Assembly (NCBI RefSeq): GCF_900185725.1
Contig: NZ_FYAU01000016.1
Span: forward strand, 124,001-188,000
Direction of reading: 5' to 3'
Length of the DNA stretch: 64,000 nucleotides
From: Stappia sp. TSB10P1A
GTDB lineage: Bacteria; Pseudomonadota; Alphaproteobacteria; Rhizobiales; Stappiaceae
Shown here: piece by piece, positions 1 through 8,140 of the stretch
Layout: each line of letters begins with the position of its first letter
Numbering within the stretch: position 1 is the stretch's first letter
Position numbers and translations under genes: made by a program
Notes under the pieces: model-generated
What the model was told of the DNA's origin: nothing
Database searches by the model: none
The model's input: only the letters and a program-made list of their open reading frames with translations

Positions 1-85
1 CAGCAATATTGACGGGACCGACCGGAGCACTGGTGACAATGCCGATGCCGAGGCCGATGATGAAGAAGAAGATTGGTTCCTGCAA
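1..85 (-). CDS. LysE-family translocator, N-terminal fragment cut by the window edge
   Basis: Read on the minus strand, the first 85 bases encode LQEPIFFFIIGLGIGIVTSA followed by PVGPVNIA. This is a hydrophobic first helix with the S/T-x-P-x-GPVN signature seen at the start of LysE/RhtB-type amino-acid exporters. An in-frame TAG lies just upstream, so the only visible start is a TTG at 85, with AAGGG about 10 bases before it. The remainder of the protein lies outside the window, so family membership rests on this short stretch alone and the substrate cannot be inferred. Confidence 0.5.
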   Translation of the reverse strand, partial: MQEPIFFFIIGLGIGIVTSAPVGPVNIA

Positions 86-325
86 AAGCTACCGACCCTT
101 TGCCCGCGGATGTGACCGCAGCTTGCCCTGTCGACAATCCCTATCCAAGGGCGCTGGCAAGCTCAACAGTCCGATAGAGACATTCGTGGATAGCCGCTTC
201 GGGCGGCCGCCCATCCCTCGAAGGGCGTGACAAACCACATACCTTGCCAAGGCGCGATTCCACCGCCAGATCACTTGGTATAGGGTCGAGTTCCACGACC
301 TCCCCCAACGACAGGAAGGATCGAC

Positions 326-1012
326 ATGCACCCTGTTCCCCCGCTCGCTGCCCTCCTGCTCGCCGTCGCTTTCGGCGGCCCGGCGGTCGCGGAGGCCGCA
401 ACCGTGAAGACGGAACGGATCCAGGTGGCGCCGAGCGAGGACCCCGCAGACGGGACGCGGATCCCGTCCGACGCGCTGGAGACGCCGGCAGCGCCCCCCG
501 AGCCCGCCACCGACGCGTCCGGCGCGCCGGGCGTGCAGCCCGAGGCCCTGCCCGAGGTGCTCTACGGCGAGGCGGACCTGCCCAAGCCCGTCGCCCGCAC
601 CCGGGCCCAGTTGCTGGAAGCCGCCTATGCGGGCGACCTCGACCGCCTGCGCATGGTGCTGGAGGCCAACGAGATGATGCCGACGCTGACCTTCGGCGAG
701 ATGGACGACCCGATCGAGTTTCTCAAGGCCAGTTCCGGCGACGGCGAAGGCCTGGAGGTGATGGCGATCCTCACCGAGATCCTTGAGGCCGGCTATGTCC
801 ATGTCGACAAGGGCACGGCACAGGAAATGTATGTCTGGCCGTATTTCTCGCGCATCCCGCTGGCCCGGCTGACCCGGGAGCAGAAGGTCGAGATGTACCG
901 GGTGGTCACGTCCGGGGATCTCGCCGACATGGAAGCCATGGGAGCCTGGACTTTCTATCGGGTCGGCATCGGCCCGGACGGCACCTTGCATTATTTCGTC
1001 GCCGGCGACTGA
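326..1012 (+). CDS. Hypothetical exported protein
   Basis: A 228-residue protein with an N-terminal signal-like segment (about residues 1-23, ending near AVAEA). A low-complexity Pro/Ala/Glu-rich linker follows to about residue 90. The C-terminal half is compact, with an ankyrin-like opening (AAYAGDLDRLRMVLEAN) and a conserved-looking end rich in aromatic residues (MYVWPYFSRIP, WTFYRVGIGPDGTLHYFVAGD). The ATG is preceded by AGGAAGGA at good spacing. I do not recognise a named family. It is most likely a periplasmic protein. It stands alone, convergent with the L,D-transpeptidase gene, and nothing in the sequence fixes its role. Confidence 0.75.
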   Translation: MHPVPPLAALLLAVAFGGPAVAEAATVKTERIQVAPSEDPADGTRIPSDALETPAAPPEPATDASGAPGVQPEALPEVLYGEADLPKPVARTRAQLLEAAYAGDLDRLRMVLEANEMMPTLTFGEMDDPIEFLKASSGDGEGLEVMAILTEILEAGYVHVDKGTAQEMYVWPYFSRIPLARLTREQKVEMYRVVTSGDLADMEAMGAWTFYRVGIGPDGTLHYFVAGD

Positions 1013-1083
1013 GCGAGCGGCGGGCCGCAAGCAAGCGCCGCCCCGCATCGGTCCTGTCGCGGCACGCCCCTCCAGGCGAGCGC

Positions 1084-2355
1084 CTATTGCCGCGTCATCA
1101 CGACGAAATCGGTGCCAAGGCCCGAATGCAGGTTGAACGGCCGGTCGGTCACCATCAGCGACGAGCCGAGCGCCAGGTTCTCCTCGACGAAGGCGCGTGC
1201 CTCGTCGGTCCACTCGATCCGGTCGAGAATGGCGTTGGGTGAACGGCTGCCCGTTTCCTCCGCCGCAACGGTCATCCAGCGCGGCGCGGCGCCCGGTTCG
1301 ACGTCGGCGATGGCCGTGAAGAGATGGGTGCCCAGCGGCTGATCCGCGTCCTTCAGCACCACGTTGCCGGAGTAAACCTCCTTGAAGTTGCGCCGCACAT
1401 AAAGGCGACCGGTGGCAGGCCCCACCTCCCCGGCTTCGGCATAGAGGGCGCGCAGCACCAGGTCGGTCGGATTGCCGGTGATCGGCAGTTCTGCCCCCTC
1501 CTGGAACAGCCGGATGGCGGCACGGGTCTTTTGTCCCAGCACCCCGTCCACCGGTCCGGGACCATAGCCGAGACGGTCGAGCACGCGCTGCATGTCGCGG
1601 ATGCGCTCCTGGGGCGATGCCGGCGTCACCAGGATGCGCAGCGGCTCGGTGGGAAGCTTCAGCCCGACATCGGCGGCACCGACGGACCCGACCGTCGCCG
1701 CATCGCCGTCCGTAACGGCGCCGGGCAGGCCGGGGCGCAGTTTCACGTCAAGGCTCGCGACCGCCATCGCCGGCAGGCGGAAGGCGGGCAAGGCCGAATG
1801 GCTGACCGCGCGCGGCTCGGCGCGTTTGCGGGTGACGATCACATGGGCACCGCGATCCGTCATCGAGAAAAGCTGCTGCGCGAAGCCGCGCGGCATCCGG
1901 ATGCAGCCGTGCGAGGCCGGATAGTTCGGCACCACACCCTCATGCAGGGCAATGCCGGACCAGGTCAGGCGCTGCATGAAGGGCATCGGCGCGTTGTTGT
2001 AGAGATTGGAAAAATGCCGCCGGCGCTTTTCCAGGATGCTGAAAACCCCCGTCGGCGTGCCGTGCCCGCTCTTGCCGGACGAAATGCGGCTCGTCTCGAC
2101 CAGGGTCGTCCCGCGATAGACCTCGAGCATCTGGTCGTCCAGTGACACGAGGATCTGCAAGGGCATGTCCGTGGCGGGCTCGGCATCCGTGCCGGCCGCC
2201 GCGCCGGCACCCGCGACTACGGTCATCGGCGCGGGATCGCGGGCGACCGCCGGGCCGCCGGAAATGGCCAAGGCTCCAGAGGCGGTCAGCATGGCGGCAA
2301 GGGCCAGCGGAAAGCGGCTCGCCACCGGGGACGTCTTGCGTGCGTTCTCGATCAT
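1084..2355 (-). CDS. L,D-transpeptidase with peptidoglycan-binding domain
   Basis: This 423-residue exported enzyme probably makes 3-3 cross-links in peptidoglycan or anchors proteins to it. After a signal/anchor segment (about residues 15-38) comes a YkuD catalytic domain (about 67-180). It carries the hallmark SHGCIRMP, with nucleophile Cys151 and His149, plus the upstream His138 in ALHEG. A PG_binding_1 repeat (MQRVLDRLGYGPGPVDGVLG) follows at about 255-300, then a tail of unknown role. The longest reading frame starts with TTG at 2370. I chose the ATG at 2355, which has AAGG eight bases upstream. The gene is monocistronic and divergent from the 2697 gene. Confidence 0.9.
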   Translation of the reverse strand: MIENARKTSPVASRFPLALAAMLTASGALAISGGPAVARDPAPMTVVAGAGAAAGTDAEPATDMPLQILVSLDDQMLEVYRGTTLVETSRISSGKSGHGTPTGVFSILEKRRRHFSNLYNNAPMPFMQRLTWSGIALHEGVVPNYPASHGCIRMPRGFAQQLFSMTDRGAHVIVTRKRAEPRAVSHSALPAFRLPAMAVASLDVKLRPGLPGAVTDGDAATVGSVGAADVGLKLPTEPLRILVTPASPQERIRDMQRVLDRLGYGPGPVDGVLGQKTRAAIRLFQEGAELPITGNPTDLVLRALYAEAGEVGPATGRLYVRRNFKEVYSGNVVLKDADQPLGTHLFTAIADVEPGAAPRWMTVAAEETGSRSPNAILDRIEWTDEARAFVEENLALGSSLMVTDRPFNLHSGLGTDFVVMTRQ

Positions 2356-2696
2356 TCGCCCAACCTTCAAAGTCTCGCGGATGCGACTTGGTCCGAAACC
2401 TAGCCGAAAGCCGTAAATCCCTCGTTATTTCCAGCAGATCCTTCGCATTCGGGGCCTCAACTTACCGTGATTGCCGTCACAGGCCTGCGTTTCCCGGCGC
2501 CGGGACCGATTCGCGACTGTCCACATGAAAGCGCCCATCAACACAAAAATAACCTTGCGCAGACCGGACAGTTCCTGATTGCGACTCAGGTCGCGATTCG
2601 GAATCGTTTAACCAAGACGGCCCCTCCGGCCGGGAAGCCCAGACGACAAGACAAATGATCGCGCCGCCCAAGTCGGGGCCGGCAAAGGAGATTGCC
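2356..2696. other. Divergent intergenic region with a short hairpin
   Basis: This stretch of about 340 bases separates the L,D-transpeptidase from the hypothetical gene at 2697 and should hold both promoters. The only clear structure is an inverted repeat at 2578-2597: ATTGCGAC, loop TCAG, GTCGCGAT, with one mismatch. It overlaps or adjoins two GANTC sites (2583-2587 and 2596-2600), which are targets of the CcrM methylase encoded later in this window. No coding potential was seen. Confidence 0.45.
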
Positions 2697-3455
2697 GTGT
2701 TCAAGTGCCAGAACAGCCAGAACCGCGCCAGCACCCCGCTCTTCACGGATATCAACGACATCCGCATGTCCGATTGCCCCGTCGAGGTCGACGCCCTGCC
2801 GGCGGTGAACAGGCTGCTGCAACATCATCCCTGCTTCCGCAACATGAGCGAGACCTTCGAGGCCGGGCTTTTCGACATTTTCGAGATGAATTTCGTGGAG
2901 TGCAATCCGGTCCAGGAGCGGGCCTTGCGCGAATTGGTGCATCTGCTGTCGCGGCGCATCCTCGACATCTTCGAGGCCTCGCTCCTGATGAAGCAGCTCG
3001 CGCTGGAGGACGGCACGGCGGTGCTGGCGAGCGGCCAGATCTCCGCCTTCATCGAGACCGCCCGAGAGGAGGCGCAAATCCAGTGCCTCGACATCAACGA
3101 GTTGCGGCCGGCCTCCGAGGACCTCGCCTATGCGGCGGTGCTCAGGACGATCTTCGAGGAACTGCGCGCCTATCTCGGCTTGCCGACGCTCGATCTCGAA
3201 TTCCTCATCACCGACATCAAGACCTGCATGGATCTGGTGATCCAGCGGCATGTGTGGCGGCGCATCCGCATCGAGACGGAAACCCATCGCCGGGTCGGCG
3301 AGCAGATCGAATCGCTGATGGCGCTCGCCAGCGACGCGGGACACACCCGGATCCCCCGGCTCTTCACCATTCGCCCGATCCCGGCAAGCGCCCGCATCGC
3401 ATCGATCACGGCAGTCTTCGGCAGCGGTCGCGGCTCCCTGCCCAGCCCGGCCTAA
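2697..3455 (+). CDS. Hypothetical cytoplasmic helical protein
   Basis: A 252-residue protein without signal peptide or membrane segments, predicted to be mostly helical (many Leu/Ile/Glu/Arg heptad-like stretches from about residue 40 to 220). I do not recognise a family. An ATG at 2655 would add 14 residues. The GTG at 2697 is preferred because AAAGGAG lies six bases before it, whereas the ATG has no ribosome-binding site. Five cysteines are scattered, with no metal-site spacing. The gene is alone, between the divergent L,D-transpeptidase and the convergent dihydroorotase gene, so context offers no function. Confidence 0.7.
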   Translation: MFKCQNSQNRASTPLFTDINDIRMSDCPVEVDALPAVNRLLQHHPCFRNMSETFEAGLFDIFEMNFVECNPVQERALRELVHLLSRRILDIFEASLLMKQLALEDGTAVLASGQISAFIETAREEAQIQCLDINELRPASEDLAYAAVLRTIFEELRAYLGLPTLDLEFLITDIKTCMDLVIQRHVWRRIRIETETHRRVGEQIESLMALASDAGHTRIPRLFTIRPIPASARIASITAVFGSGRGSLPSPA

Positions 3456-3487
3456 GCCCGTCCCCTCGCCCGTCCTGACCGACGCGT

Positions 3488-4822
3488 TCAGCCGCGCGGC
3501 AAGGCTTCGTGAAACAGCACCGGCTCGCCGGTCGAGGGCGCGGCGAGGTCCCCCTGCCACATGGCAAGGCGGCCCCGCACCATCGTGCCGACCGGCCAGC
3601 CCTGAACGGACGTGCCGTCATAGGGCGTCCAGCCGCATTTCGAGGCGATCCAGCCGTTGGAGATCGTCTCGCGGCGCTTCATGTCGACGATGGTGAAGTC
3701 GGCGTCATAGCCGAGCGCGATCCGCCCCTTGCGGGCGATGCCGAAGAGCCGCTGCGGCCCGGCCGAGGTCATGTCGACGAATCGGGCAAGGCTGAGCCGG
3801 CCGGCATTCACATGGTCGAGCATGATCGGCACCAGGGTCTGCACGCCGGTCATGCCGGAGGGCGAGGCCGGATAGTCCTTCCGCTTTTCCTCCAGAAGAT
3901 GCGGCGCGTGGTCGGAGCCGAAAATATCCAGCAGCCCCTGCTCCAGGCCCCACCAGAGCCGGTCGCGATGGCGCTGTGCCCGCACCGGCGGGTTCATCTG
4001 CGCCAGCGTGCCGATCCGGTCATAGGCTTCGTCGGTCAGCGTCAGGTGGTGCGGCGTCACCTCGATGGAGGCGACATCCTTGTGCGGTATGAGGAAATCC
4101 ACCTCCTCCGCGGTCGACAGATGCAGGATGTGGACGCGCGCTCCGACGGAGCGGGCGATGCCGACCAGCCGCTGCGTGCAGGTCAGCGCGGCGATCTCAT
4201 CACGCCAGACCGGGTGCGAGCGGGGATCTCCCGGCCGGCGTTCGCCGGCGCGCTCGCGCAGGCGGAACTCGTCCTCGCTGTGAAAGGCCGCACGCCGCCG
4301 CGTCTTCGACAGGATGCGGGCAACGCCCTCATCGTCCTCCACCAGCAGATCGCCGGTCGAGGATCCCATGAACACCTTGATGCCGGCGGCTCCCGGCAAC
4401 CGCTCCAGTTCGGGCAGGTCGTCGACATTGTCGCGCGTGCCGCCCACCCAGAAGGCGAAATCGCAATGCATCCGGTGCCGGCCGCGAGATACCTTGTCTT
4501 CCAGCGCTGCGGCGCTGGTCGTCAGCGGATTGGTGTTGGGCATCTCGAACACGGCGGTGACGCCGCCCATCACCGCGGCGCGCGAGCCGGATTCAAGGTC
4601 TTCCTTGTGCTCCAGTCCGGGCTCGCGGAAATGCACCTGCGTGTCGATCACCCCGGGAAGAACGTGCAGGCCCCGGCAGTCGACCACCTCACCGGCCGAG
4701 GTTTCGGCAAAGCTGCCGATCCCGGCGATCCGGCCGGCGGAAACGGCGATATCCCGCTCGATCGCACCGTCCTGATTGACGACGGTGCCTCCCTTCAGGA
4801 CGAGATCGAACGTAGGGGACAT
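3488..4822 (-). CDS. pyrC: Dihydroorotase-family amidohydrolase
   Basis: A 444-residue member of the cyclic amidohydrolase superfamily, closest in overall pattern to the long dihydroorotases (third step of pyrimidine synthesis, carbamoyl-aspartate to dihydroorotate). Visible motifs are DTQVHFREPG (residues 60-69), AGIKVFMGSS with the lysine expected to be carboxylated, FHSEDE, HILHLST and GSDHAPH with the catalytic Asp. The first metal-ligand His of the usual HxH pair is Gln62 here, while His64 is kept. The gene overlaps the preceding amidotransferase gene by 28 bases, so the two are probably co-translated. Hydantoinase or allantoinase activity is less likely but not excluded. Confidence 0.8.
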   Translation of the reverse strand: MSPTFDLVLKGGTVVNQDGAIERDIAVSAGRIAGIGSFAETSAGEVVDCRGLHVLPGVIDTQVHFREPGLEHKEDLESGSRAAVMGGVTAVFEMPNTNPLTTSAAALEDKVSRGRHRMHCDFAFWVGGTRDNVDDLPELERLPGAAGIKVFMGSSTGDLLVEDDEGVARILSKTRRRAAFHSEDEFRLRERAGERRPGDPRSHPVWRDEIAALTCTQRLVGIARSVGARVHILHLSTAEEVDFLIPHKDVASIEVTPHHLTLTDEAYDRIGTLAQMNPPVRAQRHRDRLWWGLEQGLLDIFGSDHAPHLLEEKRKDYPASPSGMTGVQTLVPIMLDHVNAGRLSLARFVDMTSAGPQRLFGIARKGRIALGYDADFTIVDMKRRETISNGWIASKCGWTPYDGTSVQGWPVGTMVRGRLAMWQGDLAAPSTGEPVLFHEALPRG

Positions 4823-5619
4823 GCGGCGCTCCTTGCTGCCTGGACCTGATCGATTGCATGAACGGCGAGCCGCTCAGGCCCCAGTTCATACAGGAGATCC
4901 GGCTCGACCGCACGCCAGCGTGCGCAACGTCCTTCCAGCGGCTCGGAGGCAAAGGCCCGCCCGCCGTGGTCGAGGCAGTCGGAGAGATAGAGCGTCGGCG
5001 CCTGGCCGTCGTCGGCGAAACGGAAGGCGAAGATCCGCGCGCCATCGCTGAAGGCGCAGGTGAGGCGGATCGGCTGGCCGGCCGTCCCGCGCCGCCCGGC
5101 GATCGCCATGAGCTGTGCCAGCGTCGTGCGAAGCGCGGTCGGCGCATCCTCGTCGAGGCCGTTGGACAGCATCATCAGGAAGAACAGCTCCGAATCGGTC
5201 GTGCCCCGGCGCAAAGCGTAGTAGTCGTCGGCGATCACCGCCTCCATGTCGCGCCGCAGATGGCCGAAATTGCCGATGCCGCCGTTGTGCATGAAGGCCC
5301 AGCGCCCATGGGTGAAGGGATGGCAGTTCTCGCGGGAGGAGGCGCCGGTCGTCGCCGCCCGCACATGCGCCAGGAAGAGGCCCGAGCGCACCAGCCGGCA
5401 GATGCTCGGCAGATTGGTGTCGGCCCAGGCCGGCAGCACGTCCTTGAACAGGCCGGGTTCGGGAAGGTGGCCGTACCAGGCGATGCCGAAACCGTCGCCA
5501 TTGACGCGCAGCTTCGCCTCCTGGGCATCCTGGCTCTGCACCAGCAGCGAGTGGCGCGGACGGGCGATGATGTTTTCCAGCGGAATTTCGGCACCGATAT
5601 AGGCAGCCAGGCGACACAT
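4795..5619 (-). CDS. Class II glutamine amidotransferase (YafJ/GATase_4 type)
   Basis: A 274-residue protein starting MCRLAAYIG, so removal of Met1 would expose the catalytic nucleophile Cys2 of N-terminal-nucleophile amidotransferases. Further family motifs are NGDGFGIAWY, LAHVRAATTG and FMHNGGIGNF. Together they form the glutamine-binding and oxyanion region of the GATase_4 domain (about residues 2-250). No synthase domain is attached, so the acceptor is unknown. Relatives include YafJ and EgtC. Its end overlaps the dihydroorotase start by 28 bases, which links its expression to that gene. Confidence 0.85.
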   Translation of the reverse strand: MCRLAAYIGAEIPLENIIARPRHSLLVQSQDAQEAKLRVNGDGFGIAWYGHLPEPGLFKDVLPAWADTNLPSICRLVRSGLFLAHVRAATTGASSRENCHPFTHGRWAFMHNGGIGNFGHLRRDMEAVIADDYYALRRGTTDSELFFLMMLSNGLDEDAPTALRTTLAQLMAIAGRRGTAGQPIRLTCAFSDGARIFAFRFADDGQAPTLYLSDCLDHGGRAFASEPLEGRCARWRAVEPDLLYELGPERLAVHAIDQVQAARSAACPLRSISS

Positions 5620-5908
5620 GTCAGCAAACCCCAGAAACCGCCGGACATGCCGGCTGCAGGCCAGAAAGTGGAGTACGAGTCCGGTGAGGATGGTAATGTC
5701 AATGGGGTAACAAACCGTGTCGAATTTTCGGCATCCGGTCCCGCCCTCAGGCTTTTGTGCGAATTTCCCACCGAGCGGCCACGGAGCCCGCCCTCCCCTT
5801 GTTGGCCGCGCCGTTCAGGCCTAAGTCGCCAGAAACGGATTGCGGTCGGCATGAGTCGGACTGCACCATCGGCCTTCACCGCGACGAGATCGAAGGAGCG
5901 GCCACGCG

Positions 5909-6838
5909 ATGAGTGAAGACACTTGCAGGACGGATCCCGCCCCGGCCACCGGCCAGGGGGCAGAGACCGTCTTCGTTCCCCTTCCCGCACGCGCCGTGCT
6001 TCGCGTCGCGGGGGCGGACGCACACGGCTTCCTGCAGAACCTTTTGACCTGCGACATGGACGCCGTCGATGCGACCGGAGCCGGCTATGGCGCCCTGCTG
6101 ACGCCGCAGGGCAAGATCCTGTTCGACTTCCTGGTGATGCCGACCGACGGCGGCTATCTCCTCGACACCTGGCGAGAGACGGCAAGCGAGCTGGCGCGCC
6201 GGCTCGGCTTCTACAAGCTGCGCTCGAAGGTGGACATCGCCGATGCCAGCGAGACGCTGACGGTCGCAGCGGCCTTCGGGCGCAAGCCGGAGGCGGAGAG
6301 CTGCCTCGTCGTCGCCGACCCCCGCCTTGCCGGGTTCGGCTGGCGCGTGATCGGCCCGCCCGCCATCGTCGGCGCCCTTGCCGGTGGCGAGACCGAGGCG
6401 AGCTACCACGCGCGCCGCGTTGCCTTCGGCCTGCCGGAAGCGCCGTTCGATTTCGCGCTCGGTGATGCCTTCCCGCATGACGCGGACATGGACGATCTCA
6501 ACGGCGTCGCCTTCGACAAGGGCTGCTTCATCGGCCAGGAAGTGGTCAGCCGCATGCGCCATCGCGGCACGGCGCGGCGCCGCATCGTCCAGGTGACCGG
6601 CGCGCGCGACCTGCCCGCCACGGGAACGGAGATCCTCGCCGGCGACAGGCCGGCCGGGACGCTGGGGACCGTCGCCGGCGGCGCTGGCCTCGCGCTTGTC
6701 AGGCTCGACCGGATCGCCCAGGCCCGGGCTCGCGGCGAGCCGGTGACGGCGGGCGGCGTGCCGCTGGAGCCGGCCTTGCCGGCGTTCGCCCGCTTCGCCT
6801 GGCCGGAGCCCTCCGCCAGCGCCGAGACAGCCGAATGA
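5909..6838 (+). CDS. ygfZ: Folate-binding protein YgfZ
   Basis: A 309-residue tetrahydrofolate-binding protein of the GcvT-like fold that assists assembly or repair of iron-sulfur clusters. The diagnostic motif KGCFIGQE is at residues 204-211, with Cys206 the conserved cysteine. The N-terminal aminomethyltransferase-like part contains FLQNLLTCD and LLTPQGKILFDF. The ATG has AAGGAG ten bases upstream. Its stop overlaps the next start as ATGA, so it is translationally coupled to the HD hydrolase gene. It resembles GcvT, which is also encoded here, but the KGCFIGQE motif and gene context favour YgfZ. Confidence 0.9.
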   Translation: MSEDTCRTDPAPATGQGAETVFVPLPARAVLRVAGADAHGFLQNLLTCDMDAVDATGAGYGALLTPQGKILFDFLVMPTDGGYLLDTWRETASELARRLGFYKLRSKVDIADASETLTVAAAFGRKPEAESCLVVADPRLAGFGWRVIGPPAIVGALAGGETEASYHARRVAFGLPEAPFDFALGDAFPHDADMDDLNGVAFDKGCFIGQEVVSRMRHRGTARRRIVQVTGARDLPATGTEILAGDRPAGTLGTVAGGAGLALVRLDRIAQARARGEPVTAGGVPLEPALPAFARFAWPEPSASAETAE

Positions 6839-7497
6839 CGGCGGGCGCCGCGATGCCCCGTCCGGCACGAAAGAAGCCGGAGCCCGCGCGGGCCTGGCAG
6901 CGCATGCTGTCCGGCCGGCGGCTGGACCTGCTCGACCCCTCGCCGCTCGATGTCGAGATCGAGGACATCGCTCACGGCCTTGCGCGCGTCGCGCGCTGGA
7001 ACGGCCAGACGGTCGGCGACCACGCCTTCTCCGTCGCCGAGCATTCGCTGCTGGTGGAGCGGCTCGCGCTGCGGATCGAGCCCGGACTTTCGCCGGAAAG
7101 CCGCCTGACGATCCTGCTGCACGATGCCCCCGAATATGTCATCGGCGACATGATCTCGCCGTTCAAGGCGGTGATGGGCGGCAGCTACAAGGAGATCGAG
7201 GCGCGGCTGCAGGCCGCGATCCATCTGCGGTTCTCCCTGCCCGCGACGACGCCGGCGGTCCTGCGCAAGCTGACCAAGAAGGCCGACCACATCGCCGCCT
7301 ATTTCGAGGCGGTGGAACTGGCCGGCTTCGACGACGAGGAGGCCGTCCGGCTGTTCGGCGCGCCGACGGGGTTTCCGACGCGGCGCGGCCAGCCGCCCCG
7401 ACTCGGCCTGCGCGCCTTGCCGGCGGCGGACGCACAAAGACTGTTCCTCGAACGATTTTCCGAGTTGGACCGACGCCGTTCCCCGTCCGGCCGGTGA
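6835..7497 (+). CDS. HD-domain phosphohydrolase (YfbR-like)
   Basis: A 220-residue HD-superfamily hydrolase. Metal-ligand candidates are His63 and His70 (GDHAFSVAEHS), the HD pair His96-Asp97 in LLHDAPEYVIGDM, and a late Asp in KKADHIAAYFEA. This arrangement is that of the YfbR-like nucleotidase group, which removes phosphate from deoxynucleoside 5'-monophosphates. The exact substrate here is inferred only from the family. It overlaps ygfZ by four bases. The first 18 residues are basic and probably disordered. Met7 is an alternative start. Confidence 0.8.
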   Translation: MTAGAAMPRPARKKPEPARAWQRMLSGRRLDLLDPSPLDVEIEDIAHGLARVARWNGQTVGDHAFSVAEHSLLVERLALRIEPGLSPESRLTILLHDAPEYVIGDMISPFKAVMGGSYKEIEARLQAAIHLRFSLPATTPAVLRKLTKKADHIAAYFEAVELAGFDDEEAVRLFGAPTGFPTRRGQPPRLGLRALPAADAQRLFLERFSELDRRRSPSGR

Positions 7498-7600
7498 CAG
7501 GCCCCGCGTCACACCCTAAATAAATCGGAACCTGGAATATAGAACCTCACCGACCTCGCGAGGCGATGGGGCCGCACCGCAGACCGCCACCGGAGATGCC

Positions 7601-8140
7601 ATGATAACCGTCTGTTCGCTCGCCCGTTTGCAGGACACCGTGGAGCGGACCGGCGCGCGCCGGATGATCACCTTGATCAATGCGGGAACGCGGGTGGATC
7701 GGCCCGAAATCATCACTACCGAGAACCATCTGTTCCTGGCCTTCAACGACATCACCGCCCCGGCGGAAGGGTTGACGCCTCCCGGCGAGGCGCATGTTCG
7801 CGACCTGCTCGATTTCGTTCACGACTGGGACCGGACGACGCCGATGGTGATCCACTGCTTCGCCGGCATCAGCCGGTCGACGGCGGCGGCCTTCATCACC
7901 ACCTGCGCACTGGCGCCCACCGCCAATGAGATGGTCCTGGCGACGGCCCTGCGCCGCGCCTCCGCCTCGGCAACGCCGAACTCCCGGCTCGTCGCGCTCG
8001 CCGACGAGGTGCTCGGGCGCAACGGCCGCATGGTCGAGGCCGTCCGCTCCATCGGCCGGGGAGCCGATGCCTTCGAGGGCACGCCGTTCAGCCTGTCCGT
8101 CGCACCGCGCGACCCGCGCCCGGTTCCGGGGCGCGCATGA
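7601..8140 (+). CDS. Protein tyrosine phosphatase-like protein
   Basis: A 179-residue cysteine phosphatase. The P-loop HCFAGISRS at residues 85-93 matches HCx5R[ST], with nucleophile Cys86 and Arg92. A likely general acid lies in the FNDI segment around residue 50. The fold is that of the small dual-specificity/tyrosine phosphatase group. The substrate may be a phosphoprotein or a small phosphorylated metabolite. GGAG sits five bases before the ATG. The stop overlaps the NadQ start (ATGA), so the phosphatase and the NAD regulator are co-translated, suggesting but not proving a link to NAD metabolism. Confidence 0.8.
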   Translation: MITVCSLARLQDTVERTGARRMITLINAGTRVDRPEIITTENHLFLAFNDITAPAEGLTPPGEAHVRDLLDFVHDWDRTTPMVIHCFAGISRSTAAAFITTCALAPTANEMVLATALRRASASATPNSRLVALADEVLGRNGRMVEAVRSIGRGADAFEGTPFSLSVAPRDPRPVPGRA

